Source of the DNA: Vibrio ostreicida
GTDB lineage: Bacteria > Pseudomonadota > Gammaproteobacteria > Enterobacterales > Vibrionaceae
Reading direction: 5' to 3'
NCBI RefSeq assembly: GCF_013074385.2
Contig: NZ_JABEYA020000013.1
Span: 1-64,000 of the forward strand
Length of the DNA: 64,000 nucleotides
Shown: piece after piece, positions 28,099 through 37,307 of the stretch
Position numbering within the stretch: position 1 is the stretch's first letter
How the letters are laid out: every line of letters starts with the position of its first letter
The notes under the pieces: model-generated
Seen by the model: only the letters and a program-made list of their open reading frames with translations
Database searches by the model: none
What the model was told of the DNA's origin: nothing
Made by a program: the position numbers and the translations under genes

Positions 28099-29895
28099 TC
28101 ACCCGAGTGACTGCGCGCTCCCATAGAGCGTTTGATATAAGCCATCTTGTTTAACCAACTCAACATGAGTGCCCGCCTGTGTTACTTTTCCGTCTTCTAA
28201 AACGTAGATCAAATCAGCTTGCTTTACCGCAGACAGTCGATGAGCAACAATCAGGGTTGTGCGACCATTCAAAAACTGAGTCAAAGCTTCGTGCAATGCT
28301 GCTTCGGTTACTGTATCGAGTGCAGAGGTCGCTTCATCTAAAATAACAAACTGTGGATCACTGAGTACCATTCTTGCTATCGCAAGTCGTTGACGTTGTC
28401 CACCGGATAGACGAATGCCATTTCGACCTATTTGTGTGTTGAGTCCGTCACTAAGCTGGCTGATGACATCAGGAAGTTGTGCAATCTCTAGAGCGCGCCA
28501 CAGCTGAGAGTCATCAAAATCTGAGCCAAGAGTGAGATTATGCCTTAAAGTGTCATTAAATAGTATAGGCTGTTGTAATACAACAGCAATTCTATTGCGA
28601 ATTATATCAAAACCGATATCTTCGGTTGTTTCATTATTGAAACGAATAGAACCTGAATCTTGACGATAAACGCCGATCAACAGCTGGATCAACGTCGATT
28701 TTCCGCCGCCACTTGTACCAACCAGAGCGACTTTCTTGCCCGCGGGTATGGACAAACTCAAGTTATTGAGGATTTTTAGCTCATCATTGTAAGAAAAATG
28801 GACATTTTCTACGCTTACCTCAACTTGCTTGTTCGTGACAAAAGGGTCCACTTTACTGACAGGGCGGTGCTCCTCTTCGAGAAGGAGTAAGGTATTGATT
28901 CGTGAAAGGGCGGCTTTAGCACTGTACCAGGAGAATTGGATCCCGAGCAGTTCTTGCACAGGACCCAACATGAACCACAAGTAGCCAAATACGGCGAATA
29001 TTTGTCCGATAGTGAGGTCGCTAAACAACACCATTAGCATGGCTACCGCTCTAAAGAGTTCAAATCCCAATAAAAAGAGTAAGAAAGAAACACGACCTGC
29101 GGCTTCGGACTGCCAGGCGTACTGGCTAGCATCGAGGCGAACTTGATTGGCTTGGGCCTTTAACTCAGTTAAAAATTCACGCTCTCGATTTGCGGCTCGA
29201 AGTTGATAAATACCGTCGAGCGTTTCAACTAGCCTGTTTTGAAATTGTTCGAACGATTGGTTTTCATGTTTTTTAAGGTGTTTGACCCTGCTCCCAAGTT
29301 TTCGAGAAAAATAGATGACAACCGGATTAACAAGTAGGATGAAAAGCCCCAAACGCCACTCCAACCAAAGCAACACACCAGCCGTGCCAATAACGGTTAG
29401 CAGACTGACTAAAAATTTGCTTAGTGTCGAACCAATAAACTGATCTATGGTCTCAACATCAGTGATTAAGTGAGAATTGATCCCACCACTCCCTCGCGTT
29501 TCATACTGTTTGATGCTGATGCGTCCTAGTTTGTCTATCATCCGGCTGCGCATTTGATAAGTGATGGTTTTTGAGACCAGTGTGAATTGGCGGCTTTGCA
29601 GTATGTTTAAGGCTTGGCTTATCGATCGCATCGCGATAACCAGAAACAAGGTCAGGAAAATATAGCCCGTTGGCGTTTGCCAACCTCCCGGTAAGACTTT
29701 GTCCATCAAGGCTAACCCGTTGCCGGGTTGATCCAACAGGACCTCATCGACCATAAGGGGCATTAAAAGCGGAATAGGCACACTCACAAACGCAGCGATC
29801 AAGGCAATAATATTGGCCAACACAAGCTTACTCTTGTGTTTTTTAACTTGAGTTATTAACCAAGAACGGCTAATAGTGTTGGGATTATCAATCAT
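28099..29895 (-). CDS. ABC exporter (fused membrane and ATPase domains), substrate unknown
   Basis: A 598-residue half-transporter. An N-terminal six-helix exporter membrane domain (residues ~20-300) is followed by an ABC ATPase with Walker A GTSGGGKST, signature LSGGQRQRLAIARM, Walker B FVILDEATSALD and the switch His in VAHRLS. It belongs to the MsbA/LmrA-like ABCB class and probably works as a homodimer in the inner membrane. There is no N-terminal peptidase domain, so a bacteriocin or RTX exporter role is unlikely. It is directly upstream of letA on the same strand with a 19-base gap, which suggests co-expression with the lipid-transport pair. A lipid or amphiphile substrate is inference only. 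Confidence 0.87.
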   Translation of the reverse strand: MIDNPNTISRSWLITQVKKHKSKLVLANIIALIAAFVSVPIPLLMPLMVDEVLLDQPGNGLALMDKVLPGGWQTPTGYIFLTLFLVIAMRSISQALNILQSRQFTLVSKTITYQMRSRMIDKLGRISIKQYETRGSGGINSHLITDVETIDQFIGSTLSKFLVSLLTVIGTAGVLLWLEWRLGLFILLVNPVVIYFSRKLGSRVKHLKKHENQSFEQFQNRLVETLDGIYQLRAANREREFLTELKAQANQVRLDASQYAWQSEAAGRVSFLLFLLGFELFRAVAMLMVLFSDLTIGQIFAVFGYLWFMLGPVQELLGIQFSWYSAKAALSRINTLLLLEEEHRPVSKVDPFVTNKQVEVSVENVHFSYNDELKILNNLSLSIPAGKKVALVGTSGGGKSTLIQLLIGVYRQDSGSIRFNNETTEDIGFDIIRNRIAVVLQQPILFNDTLRHNLTLGSDFDDSQLWRALEIAQLPDVISQLSDGLNTQIGRNGIRLSGGQRQRLAIARMVLSDPQFVILDEATSALDTVTEAALHEALTQFLNGRTTLIVAHRLSAVKQADLIYVLEDGKVTQAGTHVELVKQDGLYQTLYGSAQSLG

Positions 29896-29983
29896 TTTGG
29901 TGAGAATGCTTACTATTTAGAGTCGTCAGTCGATTGTACGTCGATTCAAAATAGAAGTCTCCAGTTTTCAAATGGAAGTCAAT

Positions 29984-30457
29984 ATGACAATAGAACAATA
30001 CCATCGCTTGACCAAGCAGGCTTTAGCACTTTTAGAATCAGAAACAGACCTTATTGCTAACTTGGCTAACCTAAGTGCGCTTTTGAACATGGAACTGGAG
30101 TCAGTCAACTGGGTCGGAGTGTATTTGTTGCGAGGTGATGAGCTGATTTTGGGGCCGTTTCAAGGCAACCCTGCCTGTACACGAATTCCTATGGGGAAAG
30201 GGGTATGTGGTACAGCTGCGTCTGAAAACCGAGTGCAACGGATTCATGATGTTCATCAATTTGAGGGGCATATTGCGTGTGATGCAACAAGTAATTCTGA
30301 AATCGTACTTCCTTTTAGTATTAACGGTGAGTTAATTGGCGTAGTGGATATTGATAGTCCAATCGTAGGACGTTTCAGTGAAATCGATGAAGACGGTTTA
30401 ACATTTTTGGTAAAAGAGGTGGAAAAGCTGCTTAATTCCCACGCTATCAGTGCATAA
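29984..30457 (+). CDS. msrC: Free methionine-(R)-sulfoxide reductase (YebR/MsrC)
   Basis: A 157-residue single GAF-domain enzyme that reduces free methionine-(R)-sulfoxide in the cytoplasm. The signature SVNWVGVYLL, GPFQGNPACTRIPMGKGVCGTA and HIACDATSNSEIVLP is present with all three active-site and resolving cysteines. I placed the start at the ATG at 29984, with GGAAG 5 bases upstream; the ATG at 29972 lacks a site. It is divergent from the exporter-letAB operon, and proQ and prc follow on the same strand, in the same neighbourhood as E. coli yebR. Confidence 0.93.
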   Translation: MTIEQYHRLTKQALALLESETDLIANLANLSALLNMELESVNWVGVYLLRGDELILGPFQGNPACTRIPMGKGVCGTAASENRVQRIHDVHQFEGHIACDATSNSEIVLPFSINGELIGVVDIDSPIVGRFSEIDEDGLTFLVKEVEKLLNSHAISA

Positions 30458-30555
30458 ATTCTAGATTGAGTGTGGTTTTTCGCTTGCAGGTCTCTATAAT
30501 ACCTGAAATATTTGTATTAATGTTTGCGGTACCGCCGCACTAACCAGGACCCCTC

Positions 30556-31182
30556 ATGGAAAACACTGAAAAGTTAAAAAACAGCAAAGAAGTTATCGCG
30601 TATATTGCTGAATGTTTCCCTAAATGCTTTACTTTAGAAGGTGAAGCTAAGCCACTTAAAATTGGCATTTTTCAAGATCTTGCTGAACGTCTAAATGAAG
30701 ATGAAAAAGTAAGTAAAACTCAGTTGCGTGCCGCCTTAAGACAGTACACCTCCTCTTGGCGCTATCTCCATGGTGTAAAACTAGGCGTGAGCCGTGTTGA
30801 CCTAGATGGTAATGCGGCGGGTGAATTAGAAGAAGAGCACGTTGAACATGCGAAAACGGCTTTAGCGGAAAGTAAAGCCAAGGTTCAGGCTCGTCGTAAA
30901 GAGCAAGCACAAAAAGCTCGTGAAGAAGGTAAAGCGAAAGCGAAGCCGGCAAATAAAAAGCCGCAAAACCGCAAGCCACAACAAAATAAAGCTCCAACCA
31001 GTAAGCCAGTAGAAACGCGGGCCCTGACTGCCGACGATATGACGGTGGGTAATCAGATAAACGTTAATATGGGCAAAGGAAACATGGCTGCGACTATCGT
31101 GGAAATTAATAAGGAAGATGTGCGAGTTCAACTGTCTAATGGCCTACAAATGGTCGTGAAAGCGGAGCACCTGCGCGCTTAA
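30556..31182 (+). CDS. proQ: RNA chaperone ProQ
   Basis: A 208-residue FinO-domain RNA chaperone that binds structured sRNAs and mRNA 3' ends. The FinO core occupies residues ~5-115 ([43 protein letters not shown]). A Lys/Ala/Gln-rich disordered linker follows (~115-155), then a C-terminal Tudor/Hfq-like domain (~158-208, [20 protein letters not shown]). A TATAAT at 30495-30500 may be its -10 element, though the -35 is weak. prc follows after 17 bases, as in E. coli. Confidence 0.95.
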   Translation: MENTEKLKNSKEVIAYIAECFPKCFTLEGEAKPLKIGIFQDLAERLNEDEKVSKTQLRAALRQYTSSWRYLHGVKLGVSRVDLDGNAAGELEEEHVEHAKTALAESKAKVQARRKEQAQKAREEGKAKAKPANKKPQNRKPQQNKAPTSKPVETRALTADDMTVGNQINVNMGKGNMAATIVEINKEDVRVQLSNGLQMVVKAEHLRA

Positions 31183-31199
31183 AGGAGATACTCCTAAGC

Positions 31200-33194
31200 A
31201 TGAAATGCCGTTCAAAACTGTCGCTGATTGCTGCTAGCCTCTTGCTAGCAGCACCCATAGCGAATGCTCTTGAAGCAAAAATCAATCTTGAGGACTTACC
31301 TGTCCTTGTCCCAGAAACTCAATATATTACGGCAAGTAAACGTGTTGAAGATAAGCTAACAAGCTCGCATTACAAGCACATAAAGCTCAACGATGCCTTC
31401 TCACAGAAAATCTTCTGGCGCTACGTTGAGTCACTGGATTACAGTCGCAATGTGTTTACCCAAGTTGATATCGACTCGTTCAAAAAGTGGTCATCAGGTA
31501 TTGATGACCAGCTCAAGTCTGGTCAAACTCAAATCGCTTTTGACCTCTATAACGCTTCAATGAAACGTCGTTATGAACGATTTGCCTACGCTTTATCTCT
31601 ACTCGACAAAGAGATGGATTTTAAGGTCGATGAAAGTGTTGAACTTGATCGCCGAGAGATGCCATGGGCCAAAGATACTGCGGAGCTCGATGAACTTTGG
31701 AGAAAGCGCGTTAAGTATGACGCTTTGAACCTAAAACTTGCTGGGAAAGATTGGCCAGCCATTAAAGAAGTTTTGGGGAAACGTTACAATAATGCGTTGA
31801 AACGCCTTAGCCAAACTCATAACGAAGATGCCTTTCAGCTTTACATGAATGCCTTTACCCGGGCAATCGACCCTCATACCACTTATCTTTCTCCTCAGAG
31901 CGCAGAAAAGTTCCAAACCGATATGAATCTCTCATTGGAAGGGATCGGTGCTGTGTTGCAGATGACAGATGATTATACGGTCATTCGTTCACTTGTTGTG
32001 GGAGGTCCTGCTTCTAACAGTAAGCAACTCGCGGAAGGAGACAAGATTATCGGTGTGGGCCAAGATAAAGAAGACATCGTTGATGTTATCGGATGGCGCC
32101 TTGATGATGTTGTTAAGCTTATCAAAGGGCCAAAAGGCACTAAGGTTTACCTGCAAATTTTGTCTGAAGGTAAGGATGCCAAAGCGGATGTTATTACGAT
32201 CGTCCGAGATAAGATCCGTCTTGAAGATCGTGCCGTTAAATCTGAAGTGATTGAACGCGGTGACAAAAAGATAGGTGTCCTTTCAGTGCCTAGCTTTTAT
32301 GTTGGACTTGCCAAAGATACCGATCAGTTATTAGCTGAGCTTAAACAACAACAAGTTGATGGTATTGTGGTTGATCTGCGTAATAATGGTGGAGGTGCGT
32401 TGACGGAAGCGTCTGCCCTGACGGGATTGTTCATTGCAAGCGGGCCCGTTGTTCAGGTACGTGACAGCTACGGTCGAATCAATGTCAAAGGAGATTTTGA
32501 CGACAAGCTTAGCTACGATGGCCCTATGACGGTATTGATTAATCGCAACAGTGCTTCCGCGTCAGAAATATTCGCTGCCGCACTGCAAGATTACGGCCGC
32601 GCGATTATCTTAGGTGAGAACTCATTTGGTAAGGGAACGGTGCAACAACATTTGAGGCTGAGCAAGCTGTTCGATTTGTTCGATAAACAGTTGGGCGCAG
32701 TTCAATATACCATACAAAAATTCTATCGGATTGATGGTGGTAGCACACAGCTTAAAGGTGTTAAACCGGATATTGCTTTCCCAACCCTGATTGATCCTGA
32801 TGAAACGGGTGAAAGTGTTGAAGATAATGCATTGCCTTGGGACAGGATAGCCAAAGCAAAGTATCAGGTGTTACAGCGTAACGAAAAGCAGATCGCCATG
32901 CTTAATACCCAGCATCAGGCACGTATTGCTGACGATCTAGAATTTCAGTTCATTGCTGAAGATATCGCTCAGTATAAAGCTGACAAAGACGACAACACAT
33001 TGTCTTTGAATGAGAAAGTGCGAAAGCAGGAAAGCGACGATGCAGATAAATTGCGTTTGCAACGCATAAACTTGCGTCAGAAAGCAAAGGATGCAGAGCC
33101 ATTCACTACGTTAGATGACGTACCGAAAGATTACGAGAGACCGGATGTCTACTTGGATGAAGCGGTAGCGATTACGGTTGATAGTTTGAAATAA
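31200..33194 (+). CDS. prc: Tail-specific periplasmic protease Prc (Tsp)
   Basis: A 664-residue periplasmic serine protease that recognises nonpolar C-termini; in E. coli it degrades ssrA-tagged proteins and MepS with the adaptor NlpI. A signal peptide (LSLIAASLLLAAPIANA) is followed by the N-terminal DUF3340-type region, a PDZ domain (~240-325) and the S41 catalytic domain. The Ser/Lys dyad is in SASASEIFAAA (Ser453) and FGKGTVQQ (Lys478). The strong Shine-Dalgarno AGGAG at 31183-31187 lies in a perfect 5-bp hairpin with CTCCT at 31191-31195, which may modulate translation. Confidence 0.95.
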   Translation: MKCRSKLSLIAASLLLAAPIANALEAKINLEDLPVLVPETQYITASKRVEDKLTSSHYKHIKLNDAFSQKIFWRYVESLDYSRNVFTQVDIDSFKKWSSGIDDQLKSGQTQIAFDLYNASMKRRYERFAYALSLLDKEMDFKVDESVELDRREMPWAKDTAELDELWRKRVKYDALNLKLAGKDWPAIKEVLGKRYNNALKRLSQTHNEDAFQLYMNAFTRAIDPHTTYLSPQSAEKFQTDMNLSLEGIGAVLQMTDDYTVIRSLVVGGPASNSKQLAEGDKIIGVGQDKEDIVDVIGWRLDDVVKLIKGPKGTKVYLQILSEGKDAKADVITIVRDKIRLEDRAVKSEVIERGDKKIGVLSVPSFYVGLAKDTDQLLAELKQQQVDGIVVDLRNNGGGALTEASALTGLFIASGPVVQVRDSYGRINVKGDFDDKLSYDGPMTVLINRNSASASEIFAAALQDYGRAIILGENSFGKGTVQQHLRLSKLFDLFDKQLGAVQYTIQKFYRIDGGSTQLKGVKPDIAFPTLIDPDETGESVEDNALPWDRIAKAKYQVLQRNEKQIAMLNTQHQARIADDLEFQFIAEDIAQYKADKDDNTLSLNEKVRKQESDDADKLRLQRINLRQKAKDAEPFTTLDDVPKDYERPDVYLDEAVAITVDSLK

Positions 33195-33211
33195 ACTAAA
33201 ATCATACAGAT

Positions 33212-33242
33212 AAAAGCGAGCCCTTTGATGGCTCGCTTTTTT
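33212..33242 (+). terminator. Terminator of prc
   Basis: AAAAGCGAGCC and GGCTCGCTTTT (11 bp, perfect) flank a 7-base loop, followed by T residues, 18 bases past the prc stop. Confidence 0.92.
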
Positions 33243-33256
33243 GTTCGTCACTATGA

Positions 33257-33272
33257 CGTGATACAGATCAAA
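33257..33272 (+). promoter_or_regulatory. Possible CRP-like site
   Basis: CGTGA-TACAGA-TCAAA fits the TGTGA-N6-TCACA consensus in 8 of 10 positions. It lies ~60 bases upstream of the duplicated periplasmic protein gene at 33331. It is a single weakly scoring site, so the assignment is tentative. Confidence 0.35.
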
Positions 33273-33330
33273 AAATTTCGCTTAATTGGGCATCGGCACC
33301 TACGCTTAAATAAAAGAGTGAGGGCGTGCT

Positions 33331-33993
33331 ATGAAGTGGTTTACGTTTTTATTTGCTTGCTTTAGCTTGGCGGCATTTGCTAATGAAATAAGAGACAATC
33401 GAGATTTGACCCAGTTTGACCAGCCTTTTTTGCTGGGTGATTGGTACCTTGTTAATCCAAACCCAGAGCAATCAGAAGAAAACTTTTTAGCCATTAAGCT
33501 CAGTCTCGATTCTAACTACAGCTTCAAAATAGACATTCAAAAAAGAGACTACTCTGTTGATCACTGGGAAGGAGGGTATGCCGCCAATGATGATACCCTG
33601 ATTCTGGGTGTTAACACATCAGAGCCTCAGATCTATGACTACAGCAGTAATCATAATATGCTCAATCTCAATGGCGTCACCTTTACTAAAGCTCTCTCAA
33701 ACTCTCTCGCTGGGATGTGGTCCAGCGATCAGCTGGGAGGAGAGGATATCGTTCACAGTAAGGTCCAGCAAGTCGACCTCATTTTGCAACCTGACTTTGT
33801 GTTTATGTTTAGAGTGAGTAATGATCAAGGTGATGAAGCGGTACATAAAGGTGTTTACTATACAGAGGGCGAGCACCTCGTGCTTCTGTATGAACACGGA
33901 GAGCATGAGACAAAATACAGTCTTAATAGCGACATCCTGACACTTGAGATGGAAGAAGGCTCGATGTATGCGGTATTGAATCGAGTCAGATGA
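33331..33993 (+). CDS. Secreted protein with two lipocalin-like repeats, function unknown
   Basis: A 220-residue protein with a short signal peptide (MKWFTFLFACFSLAAFA, cleavage before NEI). The mature part looks like an internal duplication of a ~90-residue beta-rich unit. Unit 1 begins LLGDWYLV, continues ...WEGGYAANDDTLILG and ends MLNLNGVTFTKAL. Unit 2 begins LAGMWSSD, continues ...HKGVYYTEGEHLVLLY and ends ILTLEMEEGSMYAVLNRV. The G-x-W start and alternating strands recall lipocalin or DUF-type ligand-binding barrels. No catalytic residues or cysteines beyond the signal region are seen. It is flanked by terminators on both sides and is therefore probably monocistronic. Confidence 0.65.
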   Translation: MKWFTFLFACFSLAAFANEIRDNRDLTQFDQPFLLGDWYLVNPNPEQSEENFLAIKLSLDSNYSFKIDIQKRDYSVDHWEGGYAANDDTLILGVNTSEPQIYDYSSNHNMLNLNGVTFTKALSNSLAGMWSSDQLGGEDIVHSKVQQVDLILQPDFVFMFRVSNDQGDEAVHKGVYYTEGEHLVLLYEHGEHETKYSLNSDILTLEMEEGSMYAVLNRVR

Positions 33994-34059
33994 CCTAGGA
34001 TATTATTGGTGATGATCTAACCAAACAGATTCCGTTTGAATTAAAACATCTTTGAAAAG

Positions 34060-34090
34060 CGAGGTATTGAGACATCATGCCTCGTTTTTT
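34060..34090 (+). terminator. Terminator after the duplicated periplasmic protein gene
   Basis: CGAGGTAT and ATGCCTCG pair (one wobble) around a 9-base loop, followed by six T residues, about 70 bases past the stop at 33993. Confidence 0.78.
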
Positions 34091-34190
34091 TAATGGTGTA
34101 GAGGTAAGCTAGCAGCCAATTGATAAGGGACGATCTGTTATAACCCAGTGTAACCGTCCTGTTATTCTCTACCGTCAGAAGGATTCAGAC

Positions 34191-36797
34191 ATGGCACATA
34201 CCCCTCAAGCCAAATACCGCAAAGACTATACACCGCCATCACATCAAATATCAGCGATTGACTTAACATTTGATTTGCACGACCAGTCTACGACGGTTAC
34301 TGCTACCTCACAGATCCATCAATTGGGAGACCAATCGACGTTGACACTTGATGGAGAGAATCTGAAATTGGTGAGTATTCAGGTGAACAATGAAGTGTGG
34401 ACACGATTTGAAGAACATGAAGGCGTTCTCATTATCTCCTCGTTGCCACAAGCGTTTACCCTAGAGATTGTTACGGAAATCAACCCAGAAGAAAATACAG
34501 CACTTGAAGGGCTGTATAAGTCGGGAGGCGCGTTTTGTACACAGTGTGAAGCAGAAGGTTTCCGTCGCATCACATACTATTTGGACCGGCCAGATGTGTT
34601 GGCAAAGTTCACGACTAAGGTCATTGCCGATAAAAAGGAATACCCATTTTTGTTGAGTAATGGCAATCGGATGAGTCAAGGTGAACTTGAAGGGGGGCGT
34701 CATTGGGTACAATGGCAAGACCCTCATCCGAAACCCGCCTATCTCTTTGCATTGGTTGCAGGCGATTTTGATGTACTTAGTGATACCTACGTAACCAAAT
34801 CTGGGCGTAACATCGAGTTAGAAATTTTTGTTGATAAAGGCAATTTGGATAGAGCACCACACGCGATGACATCGCTTATCAACTCAATGAACTGGGATGA
34901 AGAGCGCTTTGGTCTCGAGTACGATCTCGATATCTATATGATAGTCGCCGTTGATTTCTTTAATATGGGGGCGATGGAAAACAAAGGTCTTAACATCTTT
35001 AATTCCAAATTTGTGCTGGCCAATGAGAAAACGGCAACCGATACCGATTATCTTGGTATCGAAGCCGTGATTGGGCACGAATATTTCCACAACTGGACGG
35101 GTAACAGAGTCACTTGCCGAGATTGGTTCCAACTCAGCCTTAAAGAAGGATTAACGGTATTTCGTGATCAGGAGTTCTCTTCTGACTTAGGATCTCGAGC
35201 GGTGAATCGGATCAATAACGTACGTATCATTCGTGGCCCTCAGTTTGCAGAAGACGCCAGTCCAATGTCACACCCGATCCGGCCTGAGCAAGTTATAGAA
35301 ATGAATAACTTTTATACCCTGACAGTCTATGAAAAGGGCAGTGAAGTGATCAGAATGATGCACACACTCTTGGGTGAAGAACGATTTCAAAGCGGCATGA
35401 AGCTGTATTTTGAGCGGCATGATGGTACGGCTGCCACGTGTGAAGATTTTGTTGCTGCAATGGAACAGGCATCCGGCGTTGATTTGAATCAGTTCAGGCT
35501 TTGGTATAGCCAGTCTGGCACGCCGACGGTGTCTGTCACGAGTGAATACAATGCGACAGAGCAAACGTATTCTTTAACCGTCTCTCAAATGACGGAACCA
35601 ACTCATGATCAAGAGCAAAAGCAAGCGTTACACATTCCATTTGATGTGGAACTGTACACTGCTAACGGTGATATTATCGAGTTACGCTGTAATGGAGAGG
35701 GGGTAAATCATGTACTCAATGTCACTGAAAACCATCAAACGTTCGTATTTGAGAATGTTTCTGAAGAGCCCATTCCTTCTTTATTCCGCGAATTTTCTGC
35801 ACCAGTAAAATTAGACTATCACTACAGTGATGATGAGTTGGCGTTCCTTATGATCCATGCACGTAATGACTTTGCGCGTTGGGATGCTGGCCAAATACTG
35901 TTAGCGAAATATATTCGTAGCAATGTAGAGGCTGTTCAGAGCGGACAAGAAGTTACACTGTCACCTTTGCTGATCGACGCATTCCGTGGTGTCCTTCTTT
36001 CGGATCGCTTAGAGCCTGCTTTTATTGCCGAAATGATGGCGCTGCCAAGTCATAACGAAGTGTCCGGTTGGTATAAACAGGTTGATGTGGATGCGATTGC
36101 CAGTGTACTTAAAGCCATCAAAGTTAAATTAGCCACTGAGCTTGAAGATGAATTGAGCGCGTTATACTTCAGCTTAAAGCAAGCTGATTACATGGTTGAC
36201 CATGCATCTATCGGTCAACGCTCGTTACGAAATACCGCGTTAGCGTATCTTGCTTATACTCAAAGAGGTAATGAACTCGTTGAGCAGCAGTATTTTGATG
36301 CCAATAACATGACAGATACCATGGCGGCAATGAGTGCTGCAAATAGCGCTCAACTTGCCTGTCGTGAAACCTTGATGGCGGATTACAGTGCTCAGTGGAA
36401 ACATGATGGTTTAGTGATGGATAAATGGTTTGCGTTGCAAGGAATGAATCCAGCGGAAAATGCGTTATCTGTGATTCAGCAGACAATGCAACATTCAGCC
36501 TTTAGCTTGAAAAACCCCAATCGTACACGCAGCCTGATCGGTTCATTTGTTAATATGAATCCGGTGAACTTTCACGCTAAGTCTGGACATGGCTATCGAT
36601 TTGCGGGTGAAATACTAAGGGAACTGAACCACAGTAATCCGCAGGTTGCTTCACGTTTGATTGATCCTTTGCTCAAATTTCGTCGATATGATCACGATCG
36701 TCAATTGCTTATTAAGGCAGAGCTTGAGACACTAAAATCAATGGATGGCTTAGCGAAAGATTTGTTCGAGAAGGTTAACAAAGCCCTCGAAGCTTAG
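34191..36797 (+). CDS. pepN: Aminopeptidase N
   Basis: An 868-residue M1-family zinc metallopeptidase that removes N-terminal residues from peptides in the cytoplasm. The exopeptidase motif GAMEN is at 260-264. The zinc site HEYFH is at 296-300 with the third ligand Glu319 in LKEG. The length and the LTVFRDQEFSSDLGSRAVNRI segment are diagnostic of gammaproteobacterial PepN. It has no signal peptide. A terminator precedes it and another follows it, so it is a stand-alone unit with a start at 34191 (AGAAGGA upstream). Confidence 0.96.
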   Translation: MAHTPQAKYRKDYTPPSHQISAIDLTFDLHDQSTTVTATSQIHQLGDQSTLTLDGENLKLVSIQVNNEVWTRFEEHEGVLIISSLPQAFTLEIVTEINPEENTALEGLYKSGGAFCTQCEAEGFRRITYYLDRPDVLAKFTTKVIADKKEYPFLLSNGNRMSQGELEGGRHWVQWQDPHPKPAYLFALVAGDFDVLSDTYVTKSGRNIELEIFVDKGNLDRAPHAMTSLINSMNWDEERFGLEYDLDIYMIVAVDFFNMGAMENKGLNIFNSKFVLANEKTATDTDYLGIEAVIGHEYFHNWTGNRVTCRDWFQLSLKEGLTVFRDQEFSSDLGSRAVNRINNVRIIRGPQFAEDASPMSHPIRPEQVIEMNNFYTLTVYEKGSEVIRMMHTLLGEERFQSGMKLYFERHDGTAATCEDFVAAMEQASGVDLNQFRLWYSQSGTPTVSVTSEYNATEQTYSLTVSQMTEPTHDQEQKQALHIPFDVELYTANGDIIELRCNGEGVNHVLNVTENHQTFVFENVSEEPIPSLFREFSAPVKLDYHYSDDELAFLMIHARNDFARWDAGQILLAKYIRSNVEAVQSGQEVTLSPLLIDAFRGVLLSDRLEPAFIAEMMALPSHNEVSGWYKQVDVDAIASVLKAIKVKLATELEDELSALYFSLKQADYMVDHASIGQRSLRNTALAYLAYTQRGNELVEQQYFDANNMTDTMAAMSAANSAQLACRETLMADYSAQWKHDGLVMDKWFALQGMNPAENALSVIQQTMQHSAFSLKNPNRTRSLIGSFVNMNPVNFHAKSGHGYRFAGEILRELNHSNPQVASRLIDPLLKFRRYDHDRQLLIKAELETLKSMDGLAKDLFEKVNKALEA

Positions 36798-36814
36798 GTC
36801 GGCAGCAGCGTATG

Positions 36815-36848
36815 AAACAGTAGTACTGCACGTGCTACTGTTTATTTA
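36815..36848 (+). terminator. Terminator of pepN
   Basis: AAACAGTAG and CTACTGTTT (9 bp, perfect) flank an 11-base loop, with a TTTATTTAT tail, 18 bases past the pepN stop. Confidence 0.7.
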
Positions 36849-36899
36849 TACAGTACTTTTGTGCTAACAATAGAATCGTTACTTTTTTAATCACTTTTG

Positions 36900-37118
36900 A
36901 TGAAGCATTACTATTTTACTCTCAATATTTCTTACCAATCTTTCATTGCGCACTACAGTGGTGCGGCAAGCCATGTTCTCGCCATCACAGATCAAGGGTT
37001 ACGGCTTCAATTACCCGCTTCTCGATTCCGGCCATTTCTTAGTCAAATTGGCTTAAAAGGACGCTTTCGTTTAACAACTGACCAAAACAACAAGTTTATA
37101 AAGTTGGAAGTTCTGTGA
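36900..37118 (+). CDS. DUF2835 family protein
   Basis: A 72-residue basic protein that matches the DUF2835 family: it starts with YYFTLNISYQSFIAHYSG, and RLQLPASRFRPFLSQIGLKGRFRL forms the conserved core. No function is known for the family; its small size and many Arg/Lys residues would suit nucleic-acid binding, but that is speculation. The ATG at 36900 was chosen; an in-frame TTG at 36897 immediately precedes it. The ribosome site is poor, and the gene lies between pepN and gdhB. Confidence 0.8.
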   Translation: MKHYYFTLNISYQSFIAHYSGAASHVLAITDQGLRLQLPASRFRPFLSQIGLKGRFRLTTDQNNKFIKLEVL

Positions 37119-37307
37119 ACACCTGATTTTATAGGAGTTTAAATAGTACATTAGTCACATTCTTAAACATTTCACCTCTTACCACTCTTAAAAGAATTAA
37201 CTATTTGTCAATAAAGCTTTTACAATAAGGCGGCGTTACCCGTGTAAAGCACTATGCTTACAACATCCCCCAAAATATATATACAATTCTAATTGTGGAG
37301 TGTGATT

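Noticed and set aside
30466..30500. Full sigma-70 promoter for proQ
   Set aside because: TATAAT at 30495 is good, but no -35 with proper spacing is convincing, so it is mentioned only under proQ.
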